The notes below the pieces were generated by a model. It was not told the origin of the DNA and did not search any database. It saw nothing but the letters and a program-made list of their open reading frames with translations. Source: Chengkuizengella axinellae (GTDB taxonomy: Bacteria; Bacillota; Bacilli; Paenibacillales; KCTC-33759). From it: DNA of 64,000 nucleotides. Below are positions 34,502-43,807 of the stretch, piece after piece. The DNA is taken from contig NZ_JAVAMP010000018.1 in assembly GCF_030730905.1 (NCBI RefSeq), positions 1-64,000 of the forward strand. The letters run 5' to 3'. Made by a program: the position numbers and the translations under genes. Within the stretch, counting starts at the first letter, position 1. Each line of letters starts with the position of its first letter.

Positions 34502-35191
34502 GTGGATAAAAATATGAAAACGATAAAAACGGGTCTTTTAGAATCATTACCATTATCTATAGCGATCTCTACATATGGATTATCTTATGGTGTATTGGCA
34601 AACGAAGCAAATTTGGGTTTGTTTGCTGTGATGGCAATGTCTTTGTTTGTGTTCTCAGGTTCTGTACAAATGGTTGTAGTCGCAATGATATCGGCTGGCA
34701 GTAGTTTTGGTAGTGTTCTTATTACTTCCATTTTGTTGAATTTGCGTAATTTATTATATGGTGCAGGACTTGCAGAGGGTCTTGCACCTGCGAAGAAATG
34801 GAAATGGTTATTAGCATTTGGTGTTTCAGATGAACCTTATGTTTTAGGCAGCTCAAGATTTCATAAATATGGGCCAGACCCACTATATTTTGGGGTTGTA
34901 ACAGGAACATTTTATTTGGCTTGGATTGTTGCTTCTTTCATTGGAGCGATTATTGGAAATGAGATAGATTCTCAAAAATGGGGACTAGATTTGGCATTTC
35001 CAGTAACTTTTGTTGCCCTGCTTATTCCAAGTCTTAAAGAAAGACCTATAGTAGCAACAGCTCTAACGGCTGTTTTGATAACCACCGTTCTTGAATATTT
35101 ATTCCCAGGTAATCAATTTACAATTATTATTGCTGGAATCGTATCACCATTAATAGGTTTATATTTAAAAGGAGGACCCAACAATGCTTAA
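34502..35191 (+). CDS. azlC: AzlC family branched-chain amino acid exporter, large subunit
   Basis: A 229-residue membrane protein of the AzlC (4-azaleucine resistance) family. It has six or more hydrophobic segments and the conserved N-terminal block AISTYGLSYGVLANEA, then VFSGSVQMVVV and LNLRNLLYGAGL. With AzlD it exports branched-chain amino acids or toxic analogues across the cytoplasmic membrane. The GTG start has a perfect AGGAGGT. It overlaps azlD by 8 bases, so translation is coupled. Confidence 0.93.
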   Translation: MDKNMKTIKTGLLESLPLSIAISTYGLSYGVLANEANLGLFAVMAMSLFVFSGSVQMVVVAMISAGSSFGSVLITSILLNLRNLLYGAGLAEGLAPAKKWKWLLAFGVSDEPYVLGSSRFHKYGPDPLYFGVVTGTFYLAWIVASFIGAIIGNEIDSQKWGLDLAFPVTFVALLIPSLKERPIVATALTAVLITTVLEYLFPGNQFTIIIAGIVSPLIGLYLKGGPNNA

Positions 35192-35498
35192 CCATTGGTT
35201 TCTTATTGGATTTTTATCTGTTACAACATATCTTTCACGCATTATCGGTTTAGAATTTATGGCAGGACAACAAATGAGTCCTACCTTACGTCTTTATTTT
35301 CAATATGTTCCTATTGGAATCATTACAGCACTAATTATGAAACAGGTTTTAATTCCTGGAGAAGGACAATTAAGCATTTCAGTCCCAGTCCTTGTTGGAT
35401 GCATTTCTACAGCAATTGCCATAAAAGTTATTAAAGTGTTTCTTCCTTCTGTTGCTATTGGAGTACTGTTTGGATTACTAGTACGTCATTTTTTATAA
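35184..35498 (+). CDS. azlD: AzlD-like branched-chain amino acid exporter, small subunit
   Basis: A 104-residue protein with three to four membrane helices and the AzlD pattern (FLSVTTYLSRIIGLEF, YFQYVPIGIITALIMK). It is the obligate partner of AzlC. The ATG lies within the end of azlC behind AAAGGAGG. A hairpin terminator follows. Both genes are isolated from any lrp/azlB regulator in this window. Confidence 0.9.
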   Translation: MLNHWFLIGFLSVTTYLSRIIGLEFMAGQQMSPTLRLYFQYVPIGIITALIMKQVLIPGEGQLSISVPVLVGCISTAIAIKVIKVFLPSVAIGVLFGLLVRHFL

Positions 35499-35507
35499 TA
35501 TAGAAAC

Positions 35508-35527
35508 GATGACATCCGAAAGTCATC
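35508..35527 (+). terminator. Terminator after azlD
   Basis: GATGAC pairs with GTCATC over an 8-base loop (ATCCGAAA), followed by ATTTTAG. It ends just inside the stop of the converging nucleotidyltransferase-like gene. Confidence 0.6.
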
Positions 35528-36335
35528 ATTTTAGACTTTCCTTATAAAAGAACCAAATATTTATAAAGTTTTCCAATCTAGATTGATAGGATGGATTTAA
35601 TGATGAATACAAAATATCATAACTTTTAACTGCACTATAAATTAATCTCGCAATATAATTAAATGTGCGATCTGATGTTTTATCAAATAGGATATCTTCA
35701 TTGTTTAAAACAGTTAAATAATTCAATTCTTCAGCATAACCATATCGGTGATAATTTGTATTATATTCTTGATCTCTTAAGATCATTTGAAGGACTAATC
35801 CTTCTTGTGTAAGCGCATGAGACAAATGTGAAGCTATAAGATAATCTTTTCTCATTAATTTACCTAACGCTTGTACAGCTGTAAACCAAAAACCATCTAC
35901 TTTTTTAGAATCCTCACTGATTCGATTATGTGGCAACAAAGGAATTCCATCAACACAATATGCAGAAATAATAAGATCAAATCTTACTCCATTTCTTTTA
36001 CATATTCTGATGACTTCGCCTCTCTCCTCTGTACAATAATGTGATATTCCTAATATATCATTATTGAAGCCGATCCTACCTAAGTAGTCGGCATAGATCG
36101 GTTGATTTGAATGAAACTCTTTGGGATGTAAATTCATCTTAATTTCAATATCTATATCACTATAAATATCGTGAAAGCATTTATCAATCGCTTTTCTAAT
36201 AGAAGACTCATCTTTTATGGATTGAATTTGAACTTCTTTTATTAATATTATATTTATTTCAGGGAGTTTAAAAAGAAACTGCAGAACCTTCTTTGCTTCC
36301 TGAAGCAAAACTTCTTTTGTTATCGTTATTTTCAT
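35526..36335 (-). CDS. Nucleotidyltransferase-superfamily protein, AadK-like
   Basis: A 269-residue protein whose middle resembles aminoglycoside adenylyltransferases: HDIYSDIDIEIKMNL near residue 55, where the DxD pair would bind metal, and a later FDLIISAYCVDG. The helical C-terminal half fits AadE/AadK-type proteins. The usual GS(R) motif before the DxD is not obvious, so activity is uncertain. It could be a stress or immunity-type nucleotidyltransferase. The ATG follows GAGGAAGG. It is monocistronic. Confidence 0.55.
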   Translation of the reverse strand: MKITITKEVLLQEAKKVLQFLFKLPEINIILIKEVQIQSIKDESSIRKAIDKCFHDIYSDIDIEIKMNLHPKEFHSNQPIYADYLGRIGFNNDILGISHYCTEERGEVIRICKRNGVRFDLIISAYCVDGIPLLPHNRISEDSKKVDGFWFTAVQALGKLMRKDYLIASHLSHALTQEGLVLQMILRDQEYNTNYHRYGYAEELNYLTVLNNEDILFDKTSDRTFNYIARLIYSAVKSYDILYSSLNPSYQSRLENFINIWFFYKESLK

Positions 36336-36554
36336 ACATGTTCCTTCCTCAAGTTATTTTTTGTTGAAATTAACTTCTTATTTTATCACATGATAATGGA
36401 AATTTGTAGGTTGTTGTTTGGGAGAATATTGCTTGCATTCTACAAGTGATAAAAATTCAAATTAAAGAATAGAATGAATATGCCAAGAAAGAAAATTCAT
36501 AGGGAATTTTCTTTATGCAGAGGTGTATGTATATTAGAATGGAGGCAAGAAATA

Positions 36555-37088
36555 ATGAGAAAAATCATATATGATATTGCGACCACTTTGGATAATTTCG
36601 TTGCAAGAGAAGATCGAACAGTCGACGGATTTATAATGGAGGGACAACATGCAGAGGAATATATAGAAAGAATTAAAGAGTATGACACCGTTTTAATGGG
36701 AAAGCACACTTATGAATTTGGTTTTTCGTATGGAATTGAACCTGGAGAGCCTGCATATCCAAATATGATGAATTATGTTTTTTCTAGATCCACTCACTAT
36801 CCTACTGACAAAGGAATTAAAGTGATTAGGGATAATCAGATTTCTTTTATAGAAGAACTAAAACAAACACCTGGGAGCGATATTTGGTTATGTGGAGCAG
36901 GAACATTTGCTGGTTTCTTGCTGGATCATCAATTGATTGATCAACTAATTCTAAAGGTGAATCCTATCATGTTTGGGAAAGGAATTTCATTGTTCGGGGA
37001 TATAAGGAAAGAATTAGAACTAAGTTTAATAAATTCCAAAACATATGAAAATGGAGTTATACTTCAATGCTATGATATCAAGTACTAA
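36555..37088 (+). CDS. Dihydrofolate reductase-family (RibD C-terminal-like) protein
   Basis: A 177-residue protein of the RibD_C/DHFR-like family, with MRKIIYDIATTLDNFVA at the N-terminus, YDTVLMGKHTYEFG in the middle, IWLCGAGTFAGFLLDHQL (nucleotide-binding glycines) and a closing NPIMFGKGISLF. These bind NADPH and reduce small heterocycles; the substrate is unknown. The ATG at 36555 follows GGAGG. An upstream in-frame ATG (36474) would add 27 basic residues without a site. A strong terminator follows. Confidence 0.85.
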   Translation: MRKIIYDIATTLDNFVAREDRTVDGFIMEGQHAEEYIERIKEYDTVLMGKHTYEFGFSYGIEPGEPAYPNMMNYVFSRSTHYPTDKGIKVIRDNQISFIEELKQTPGSDIWLCGAGTFAGFLLDHQLIDQLILKVNPIMFGKGISLFGDIRKELELSLINSKTYENGVILQCYDIKY

Positions 37089-37117
37089 TGTGTGAGTATT
37101 AAATCTTATTAGAAAGG

Positions 37118-37145
37118 AACCCTCGTTTAAATGATAACGAGGGTT
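37118..37145 (+). terminator. Terminator after the RibD-like gene
   Basis: AACCCTCGT pairs with ACGAGGGTT over a 10-base loop, followed by ATCAAAACTTT. Confidence 0.65.
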
Positions 37146-37195
37146 ATCAAAACTTTAATAGACTTGAAGAAAAATATCCCACCTAGATTTAAGCC

Positions 37196-37508
37196 TTACT
37201 CAATTTGTTTACAGCCTCATCTTGATCTTTCAAGAAAAATAAATCTTTTCCTTCATTACTTTCTCTTATAAAGTGTTTTAAACTATTGCTAGAATACATT
37301 GAATAATCACCTACTACAGCAAGTTTCATTTTATAATTAATAAACTTTTGAAATATTTCTCCTGCCTAAAATCATACGATTACATCCTGTTTCATAACGT
37401 ACTGTTGCCATTAAATCTAAAGCGGACTGAACATCTGTTATTAGTATTTTATCACTATTTACAATAGCAATCTTAACATTATTTTCAACTATTTTTGTGA
37501 TTATCATA
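37196..37508 (-). pseudogene. DUF4180 protein gene with internal deletion and frameshift
   Basis: From ATG 37508, behind a perfect GGAGGAC site, the frame reads MIITKIVENNVKIAIVNSDK, then ILITDVQSALDLMATVRYET and GCNRMIL, and then leaves the family frame. The rest of DUF4180 continues in another frame as FQKFINYKMKLAVVGDYSMY and SSNSLKHFIRESNEGKDLFF to a stop at 37196. About 17 residues between the halves are missing. Both ends fit the family, so this is one gene broken by a small out-of-frame deletion. Confidence 0.75.
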
Positions 37509-37532
37509 ATTGTCCTCCGAATATCATGTAGC

Positions 37533-39266
37533 TTAAACTAGCTTTAACCCATTAGCAATCAGATTTTGTAATGATTCATCCTTTATTTTTAATTGAGTTA
37601 AATCCTGTCGCAGTTTGTTTTGTAATTCTTGATGAGTATCATGTTCTGATAATAATTCTAATACTTCTAATCGCAATAACCAGTCGTTTGAAAAGGATTC
37701 ATCCAACTCATTGACAATTTCTAACAGCCTTTTTCCATCTATGACGTTGTCATATTCACCCTCTCGAATGTTACGTACTTTTTGATATAATTGATCTAAT
37801 GGACTTAATGAGATTTCTTTCTTATCCTCAATTTCCTCTATATCTTCAACTTCAAAATAAGCTTCTGGATCAGCTGCACCTGCGTAGACAGATTTTATAC
37901 ATTCCCCTACAGCCATATCATACATTCCCCATTCAGGTTTAAAAAGCTCTAAATCATCAAAGTTTACAGTAGCATTCTGAAGTCGAATAAGGACTATTTT
38001 ATTGTTTTTCTTAATAACTTCATGAACTAAACCTTCTACCTTGACACCGCTTTCAAAATGAAGTGTACTTTGGTGTCCAATCACAATATTATGAAGAGCT
38101 AACTCCTCGTCTGTTAAATCTTCTAATGCTTTTTTGATACCTTTTAATTTTCCAATAGGGGATCCAAATCCATCAGCGTGGACATCTTTTCCGTGGTTAT
38201 GAAGCAACTGATGATCGTGTGATAATGTAGTCCCACTTGTCGTTTGTAGGTAAATTGCTTCCTGATTTTGATCTTTTATGATTTTAGAAAAAATACCACT
38301 TATTTGTAAACTGGAACTATATTCCGCTGTTGCAATTGCACCTGATCTAATTGCTTTTTCTAAGCTTTCAGTGCCACCTACGTTAAATGCCATACGTTCT
38401 GCATATTGTTTAACAGCATCGATCAGTTGATCAAAGTGTTCACATACAAATAATTGAGGTTGTTTTGTTGTAATATCGAAACTCGTAGAGATTACCTTTT
38501 CTAATTCAAAAGGTATTTTATCTACTTCATCTGATAAACAACTGCTGCTTTCCCCTACAGAAGACAATAAACCGGCACCATATATTTTCGGATTTTTTGT
38601 GTCCCCGATTAAACCGTATTCCACTGTCCACCAATATAGTCTTGAAATCTCTTCAGCTTCGGAAAGGTGTTTCACTGCTTTCTGTTTTTCTTGGAGTATA
38701 TGTTCCGCTTCAGCAATTTCTTGTTTGGTGGAACTTCCTTTTTCCAGTAAATTAGATAATGTACGGACGGCATCAAACACTTCGTGTTCTTCTTTTGTAG
38801 CTATCGCCTTACGACCAATCTCACCAAATAGTTTTACATAAGCTGCATATTTTTCATCACAAAGAATAGGCGCATGTCCTGCAGCTTCATGTATGATATC
38901 TGGCGCTGGTGTATATTCAATATTTTCTAATTTTCGGATATCAGTACCTACTGGAAGCAATCCATGAGCTTGAAAATCAAAAAAGATCACCCCTGGAATA
39001 TAACCATCTATAGCTACAGCACCCCATCCAAATGGTTGTAAGCTGGTATGCATTTCTTCTACTTTTGGTATCCGCTCAATTTCCATTCCTGAAGCGGAAA
39101 CACCATTTGTATATGCTGTATGTGCAACATCATGGAAGAAATTTATGTTTTGTCTCATGACATATCTCCAAACAGCATGATTAATGGGGGTGTATTCATC
39201 ATATTGTTGTTCGATTACATACTCTCTTAAGTGTGCGGGAATGTCGCTTTTTTTAAGAAACTTCAT
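37533..39266 (-). CDS. Aromatic amino acid hydroxylase (phenylalanine 4-monooxygenase), long form
   Basis: A 577-residue biopterin-dependent hydroxylase. The catalytic domain lies in the first third, with iron ligands His126 and His131 in IIHEAAGHAP and Glu216 in WWTVEYGLIG. The remaining roughly 300 residues are a C-terminal extension (typical of Bacillus long-form enzymes) of unknown role. It converts phenylalanine to tyrosine, feeding the tyrosine-degradation operon upstream on the same strand. The ATG at 39266 follows GGGAGGAA; a longer frame starts at 39323 without a site. Confidence 0.9.
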   Translation of the reverse strand: MKFLKKSDIPAHLREYVIEQQYDEYTPINHAVWRYVMRQNINFFHDVAHTAYTNGVSASGMEIERIPKVEEMHTSLQPFGWGAVAIDGYIPGVIFFDFQAHGLLPVGTDIRKLENIEYTPAPDIIHEAAGHAPILCDEKYAAYVKLFGEIGRKAIATKEEHEVFDAVRTLSNLLEKGSSTKQEIAEAEHILQEKQKAVKHLSEAEEISRLYWWTVEYGLIGDTKNPKIYGAGLLSSVGESSSCLSDEVDKIPFELEKVISTSFDITTKQPQLFVCEHFDQLIDAVKQYAERMAFNVGGTESLEKAIRSGAIATAEYSSSLQISGIFSKIIKDQNQEAIYLQTTSGTTLSHDHQLLHNHGKDVHADGFGSPIGKLKGIKKALEDLTDEELALHNIVIGHQSTLHFESGVKVEGLVHEVIKKNNKIVLIRLQNATVNFDDLELFKPEWGMYDMAVGECIKSVYAGAADPEAYFEVEDIEEIEDKKEISLSPLDQLYQKVRNIREGEYDNVIDGKRLLEIVNELDESFSNDWLLRLEVLELLSEHDTHQELQNKLRQDLTQLKIKDESLQNLIANGLKLV

Positions 39267-39448
39267 TAGTATTCCTCCCTTACAAGTCATAATGCTGTTT
39301 TTCCAACCTAAAACCAACAACATTTCTATTTATAACATTATAGATTCTTTCTTCCTAGTTATAATTCAATAATTGAAGTAAAAACCCTTTTTGGAATAGA
39401 ATAATTTACTATATTAATTAAATTTTAAGAAAAATTGAATCTAATCAT

Positions 39449-41011
39449 TTATTTCATTTGACGTTTTAATTTAATACCTGACTTTTCTCGATCCCATGAA
39501 TTCCCAATTCCTTCTTGCTTCAATTTGTATTTTTGTGTTCTTTGTGTCGCTGTTTTTGGAAGAGATTCTTTAATTTCTATATAACGAGGAATCATAAAGT
39601 AAGCCATTTCTTGTTCACAATAACGAATGAATCTTTCGTAATCAATACTTTGAATATCAGGTTGCAATTGCAATACAACCTTTACATCTTCTTCACCAAA
39701 CTCTGAAGGTACTCCAATGGCTGCAGATTCAAATACATCAGGAAATTGATTAACAACTTTTTCTATTTCATATGATGATATATTTTCCCCTCTATATCTT
39801 ATACAATCTTTCAATCTATCTTTGAAATAAAAATATCCATCCTCATCCATAAACCCCCTATCTCCAGTATGAAACCATGCACCTTCCATAGCCTCTGATG
39901 TTTTTTCAGGCATTTTTAAATAGGATTGGAAAATGGTATGATCCATTTTTTCTTTCACTACAATCTCGCCATCTGAATTTGGTGGTAACTCCTTATTATT
40001 TTCATCAAAAATCTTTACATTGACATGTCTGACTGCTTTTCCAATAGTCCCTACTTTTACTTCATCTGGAGGATTACACAAAGCAATGGTTCCAGTTTCT
40101 GTTAATCCATAACCTTCAATAACTTTAAAACCATATCGATTCTCTATTTCTGTCCATATTTCTTTTGGTGTAGCAGCTCCAAATGCTCTGTCTACAGAAT
40201 GAATTTTCTCAAATTGAGTTTGTGGTTGTTTATACAAAATGGTGAGCATTGAACCGATGTAGTTGAAAATCGTTGCTTTACTTTCATATACTTCATTCCA
40301 AAATTGTCTTGCACTAAAACGCTCAGATAAAACAAGTGGAATCCCTGCAACCAAAGCACCCATGACAGAAAGCTGTTGAGCATTGATATGGAAAAGGGGT
40401 AAACAAGTAAATAGAATATCGTCCTTCGTTATATTCATCATATCCTCTACAAACAAGCTACCTGTATGGATATATGAATAATGAGGTAATACAACACCCT
40501 TAGGGAGGCCTGTAGTTCCTGAAGTGTATAGTATAGCCATCGGATCCGTTAATTTAATGGATGAGACATTTTTTTCAAATGCCTCCTCTTGCATTGCTGC
40601 GGACATAAAGCGTTCTAAATCTACTGAATGATAAGGGTTATTAGTTAAAAGAGCAGCGTTTATAATTTGTAAATACTCTTTATTAGTGATGATCAATTTT
40701 GAATCAGAATGCTGCAGAATATATTGAAGACTATTTCCTTTTATATTTACATTGATAGGAACCATCACAGCCCCGAGCTTGGCCAAACCAAACCAAATCC
40801 AAATAAATTCAGGACAATTGTTTAACATAAGAGCTACATGTTCCCCTTTTTCAATTCCTAAATTCCTTAAATGGTTTGCAACTTTGCCAGATAATTCATC
40901 CAATTGAGCGAAAGTGTACTTATCATTTTTAAACTGTAAAAAAAGTTGATTTGGTATTTCTTTTGCATTTTTTGCAATGAGTTCTAAAGCTGTTTTCTCA
41001 GAGACTAACAA
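39449..41011 (-). CDS. AMP-dependent acyl-CoA ligase (CaiC/long-chain acyl-CoA synthetase-like)
   Basis: A 520-residue ANL-superfamily adenylate-forming enzyme. The P-loop-like AMP motif is LYTSGTTGLPKGVVLPH near residue 163. EGYGLTETG comes near 305, then WFHTGDRGFMDEDGYFYFKD and the hinge with the catalytic Lys near PKTATQRTQKYKLK. It activates a carboxylic acid as CoA thioester; the exact acid is unknown. Its position at the end of the homogentisate operon suggests it handles a ring-cleavage or side-chain acid, for example acetoacetate, but that is inference. The TTG start follows GGGGAGAGG. Confidence 0.85.
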   Translation of the reverse strand: MLVSEKTALELIAKNAKEIPNQLFLQFKNDKYTFAQLDELSGKVANHLRNLGIEKGEHVALMLNNCPEFIWIWFGLAKLGAVMVPINVNIKGNSLQYILQHSDSKLIITNKEYLQIINAALLTNNPYHSVDLERFMSAAMQEEAFEKNVSSIKLTDPMAILYTSGTTGLPKGVVLPHYSYIHTGSLFVEDMMNITKDDILFTCLPLFHINAQQLSVMGALVAGIPLVLSERFSARQFWNEVYESKATIFNYIGSMLTILYKQPQTQFEKIHSVDRAFGAATPKEIWTEIENRYGFKVIEGYGLTETGTIALCNPPDEVKVGTIGKAVRHVNVKIFDENNKELPPNSDGEIVVKEKMDHTIFQSYLKMPEKTSEAMEGAWFHTGDRGFMDEDGYFYFKDRLKDCIRYRGENISSYEIEKVVNQFPDVFESAAIGVPSEFGEEDVKVVLQLQPDIQSIDYERFIRYCEQEMAYFMIPRYIEIKESLPKTATQRTQKYKLKQEGIGNSWDREKSGIKLKRQMK

Positions 41012-41068
41012 TAAAACCTCTCCCCTTTCATAATTAAATTGTCCGTGATCCCTATAAAAATCCCCTCA

Positions 41069-42220
41069 TTAAGTCCAACTAGACATATAGGAATGATCTT
41101 CGATAAGTGCAGCTTCAGATACAATTTTTAATGGTTTGAAGGTGTCAATCATGACAGCGAGCTCTGCTGTTTCTTTTTTACCAATGCTTGCCTCAATTTT
41201 ACCTGGATGTGGTCCATGTGGGATTCCGCTTGGATGAAGTGTAATTGAACCTTCTGAAATTCCATTTCTACTCATAAAATTGCCATCAACATAATAAATG
41301 ACCTCATCGCTGTTCACATTGCTATGATAATAAGGAGCTGGAATTGCGTCAGGGTGATAATCATAAAGTCTAGGAACAAAAGAACATATAACGAAATTAT
41401 GACCTTCAAATGTTTGGTGAACTGGTGGTGGTTGATGAATTCGTCCAGTTATCGGTTCAAAATCATGAATGTTAAATTTCCAAGGATACAAATATCCATC
41501 CCAACCAACAACATCCAGAGGATGATTAGCAAACGTATGTTCAGTCATCATTCCTCTTGATTTTGTTAAAACAGTATGCTGGCCCATTTGATTATATGTT
41601 TCTAATTTTTCCGGTCCGTGGATATCTCTTTCACAGAAAGGACTATGCTCTAGCAATTGGCCATATTCGTTTCGGTATCTGCGTGGAGTTGTAATTTGAC
41701 TGTTTGTTTCAACGATGAGAAGTGTTTGCTCATTGTGAGTTTGAGGTACAACACGATATATTGTCCCGATAGGTATGACAATATAGTCCCCTTCCTTGTA
41801 ATAAATACTACCGAATATCGTTTCAATCTTTCCTGTGCCATGATGAACAAATAATAACTCATCGCCATCACCATTTCGATAATAGTAGTCCATTGCTTCT
41901 AAAGGTTTGACAATACCTATGACTAAATCATCATTTCCTAACATATATTTTCGACCTAATATAGCATCTTTTCCACTTTCACATTTACCTGTTAACAGAT
42001 GTCTATGTTTTAAAGGAATGTCTTCCTCATATTTCATTTTTTCTAAAGGATACATTTTCGTTCCCTTTACAGATGTGGGCATATTATAGTGATATAAAAT
42101 AGATTGTGTTCCCGAGAATCCCTTTGTACCCATGACTTGCTCTCTAAAAAGCGTGTTATCTTCTTTTTTGAACTGTATATGACGTTTTTTTGGAATCGAG
42201 CCCATTTTACGGTAATGCAA
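41069..42220 (-). CDS. hmgA: Homogentisate 1,2-dioxygenase
   Basis: A 383-residue cupin-type ring-cleaving dioxygenase. The Fe-binding half includes LYDYHPDAIPAPYYHSNVNS, then DEVIYYVDG, and the later HPSGIPHGPHPGK histidine cluster. The opening HYRKMGSIPKKRHIQFK is characteristic of the Bacillus-type enzyme. It opens homogentisate to maleylacetoacetate. The start chosen is TTG 42220 behind GGGAGGGAG; the longer ATG frame (42244) would overlap the upstream gene and lose that site. It is shorter than the proteobacterial enzyme, as usual for this clade. Confidence 0.92.
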   Translation of the reverse strand: MHYRKMGSIPKKRHIQFKKEDNTLFREQVMGTKGFSGTQSILYHYNMPTSVKGTKMYPLEKMKYEEDIPLKHRHLLTGKCESGKDAILGRKYMLGNDDLVIGIVKPLEAMDYYYRNGDGDELLFVHHGTGKIETIFGSIYYKEGDYIVIPIGTIYRVVPQTHNEQTLLIVETNSQITTPRRYRNEYGQLLEHSPFCERDIHGPEKLETYNQMGQHTVLTKSRGMMTEHTFANHPLDVVGWDGYLYPWKFNIHDFEPITGRIHQPPPVHQTFEGHNFVICSFVPRLYDYHPDAIPAPYYHSNVNSDEVIYYVDGNFMSRNGISEGSITLHPSGIPHGPHPGKIEASIGKKETAELAVMIDTFKPLKIVSEAALIEDHSYMSSWT

Positions 42221-42233
42221 TGTACTCCCTCCC

Positions 42234-43142
42234 TTATTCAACAATGATATTTTTTAACTTTCCTAGCCCTGTAATTTCAAGCTCAACAATATCACCAGGC
42301 TCTAACCATCTGTGGATTTCTGTTCCCAGTTCTAATATACATCCAGTTCCAACTGTACCTGAACCAATAATCTCACCAGGGTATAATGTTGTATTTTGTG
42401 AAGCCCGTTCGATCATTTCAGCAAATGAATAGTATATACTGCTAAAATTCCCGTTAGATATTTGCTGCCCATTTACCTTTGCAGTCATTTGTAATTCATA
42501 ACGATCTCCAACCTTATATTGCTCTAGTTCATCTGGAGTAACTATATAAGGACCGAGGGAGGTTGCAAAATCCTTTCCTTTTGCAGGACCTAAACCTACC
42601 TTCATTTCCTTTGCTTGTATATCTCTTGCACTCCAATCGTTCATGATGGTATAACCAAAAATATGTTGTTCTGCTTGATCTGCTGCAATATCTCTCCCTT
42701 TTTTACCTATGACACAAGCAAGTTCAAGCTCGAAATCTAATTTGGAACAATGTTTTGGTTTTTCAATTTTTTCTTCAGGTCCTTTAATAGCTTTGTGATT
42801 CGTAAAATAAAAAACAGGAATTTCATACCATTCAGGAACAACAGTTAAACCTCGTCGGCCTCTTGCTGTTTTTACATGTTCTTCAAAAGCATAGAAATCA
42901 CGAACACTAGGTGGATTAGGTATTGGAGCTGAGAGAGTAACTTCTTCTAGAGGATATACATATTTATCTTGAGCTTTTATATCATTAATGATTGTGGAGT
43001 TTGTTTCAAAATTTTCTACAAATGAAAGCAAACTATTAGGCAGTTTCTCATTGCTAGCCCCATTCATATCAACAATGTTGTCCCCCTCTATCCAGCCAGC
43101 TCTATCATGTCCTGCTTTATTCTGGAAGGTGACATATCTCAT
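42234..43142 (-). CDS. Fumarylacetoacetate hydrolase family protein
   Basis: A 302-residue FAH-fold hydrolase with the metal-binding block KLDFELELACVIGKKGRD (Glu pair) near residue 133. IFGYTIMNDWSARDIQAKE, GKDFATSLGPYIVTPDEL and a C-terminal ELGTEIHRWLEPGDIVELEI follow. It should cleave fumarylacetoacetate to fumarate and acetoacetate. It overlaps the flavin-reductase gene by four bases (ATGA), so the two are translationally coupled. Confidence 0.9.
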   Translation of the reverse strand: MRYVTFQNKAGHDRAGWIEGDNIVDMNGASNEKLPNSLLSFVENFETNSTIINDIKAQDKYVYPLEEVTLSAPIPNPPSVRDFYAFEEHVKTARGRRGLTVVPEWYEIPVFYFTNHKAIKGPEEKIEKPKHCSKLDFELELACVIGKKGRDIAADQAEQHIFGYTIMNDWSARDIQAKEMKVGLGPAKGKDFATSLGPYIVTPDELEQYKVGDRYELQMTAKVNGQQISNGNFSSIYYSFAEMIERASQNTTLYPGEIIGSGTVGTGCILELGTEIHRWLEPGDIVELEITGLGKLKNIIVE

Positions 43143-43765
43143 TTGGAATCACCCTTTTTTATTCTATTTAAAATAAAAGTATCACTTGCCGCTCTCAAAT
43201 ACGATTGACCTGCCATTCTACCAATTGGATTTAGTTGCTGTGTATTTATTTTCCCATTCTCATATAGGTGATCTGCAATAGAAATTAGTTCAACTTTCCC
43301 AATAACTAAGCTTCCTGAACCAGGCTCTGATCCATAATGATGCAGCTCGTATAGTGAACACTCCAAATGAATCAAGCATTCCTTTACTCGAGGTACATTG
43401 ACTTTCGATCCAGCTTCTTTGTTTAATCCAGAGATGATAAATTCATCGGTGTCAAAAGGAAATTCTGTTGCACATTCATTTACTTGATTAATGATATCTT
43501 CACTTACAATATTAATAATGAACTCCTTTGTTGCTTCAATATTTACCAACGTGTCTTTTTTGGCGCCATCACTCCCACGAACCATAGGCGAAAAACAGAT
43601 GAGCATAGGCTCCGCGCTTATACAAGTGAAGAAGCTAAAAGGAGCGAGGTTTGCCCGTCCTTTCAAATCCACAGTGGAAACAAATGCGATGGGTCGAGGC
43701 AGCACGGACCCTATTAATAATTTATACGCATCTTTCCATGGAAGAGTACTGGGTTCAACAATCAA
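43139..43765 (-). CDS. Flavin reductase-like (DIM6/NTAB) family protein
   Basis: A 208-residue FMN-binding split-barrel protein. IGSVLPRPIAFVSTVDLKGR comes near residue 22, followed by NLAPFSFFTCISAEPMLICF. This is the DIM6/NTAB flavin-reductase pattern. Its place between HPPD and FAH is recurrent in Bacillales tyrosine operons, yet its chemistry there is not established. The TTG at 43765 has an excellent GGAGGTGA; the ATG at 43780 lies inside that site and is rejected. Confidence 0.85.
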   Translation of the reverse strand: MIVEPSTLPWKDAYKLLIGSVLPRPIAFVSTVDLKGRANLAPFSFFTCISAEPMLICFSPMVRGSDGAKKDTLVNIEATKEFIINIVSEDIINQVNECATEFPFDTDEFIISGLNKEAGSKVNVPRVKECLIHLECSLYELHHYGSEPGSGSLVIGKVELISIADHLYENGKINTQQLNPIGRMAGQSYLRAASDTFILNRIKKGDSK

Positions 43766-43807
43766 ATGAATCACCTCCATATCGTCTATTAATTTGCAAT
43801 GGTATGC

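Noticed and set aside
42190-42432. Plus-strand ORFs over the tyrosine operon and many other genes
   Set aside because: They have no ribosome-binding sites, their translations show no family patterns, and they mirror well-supported minus-strand genes.
43765-43780. ATG start for the flavin reductase gene
   Set aside because: The ATG is part of the Shine-Dalgarno GGAGGTGA that serves the TTG at 43765, so it cannot use that site.
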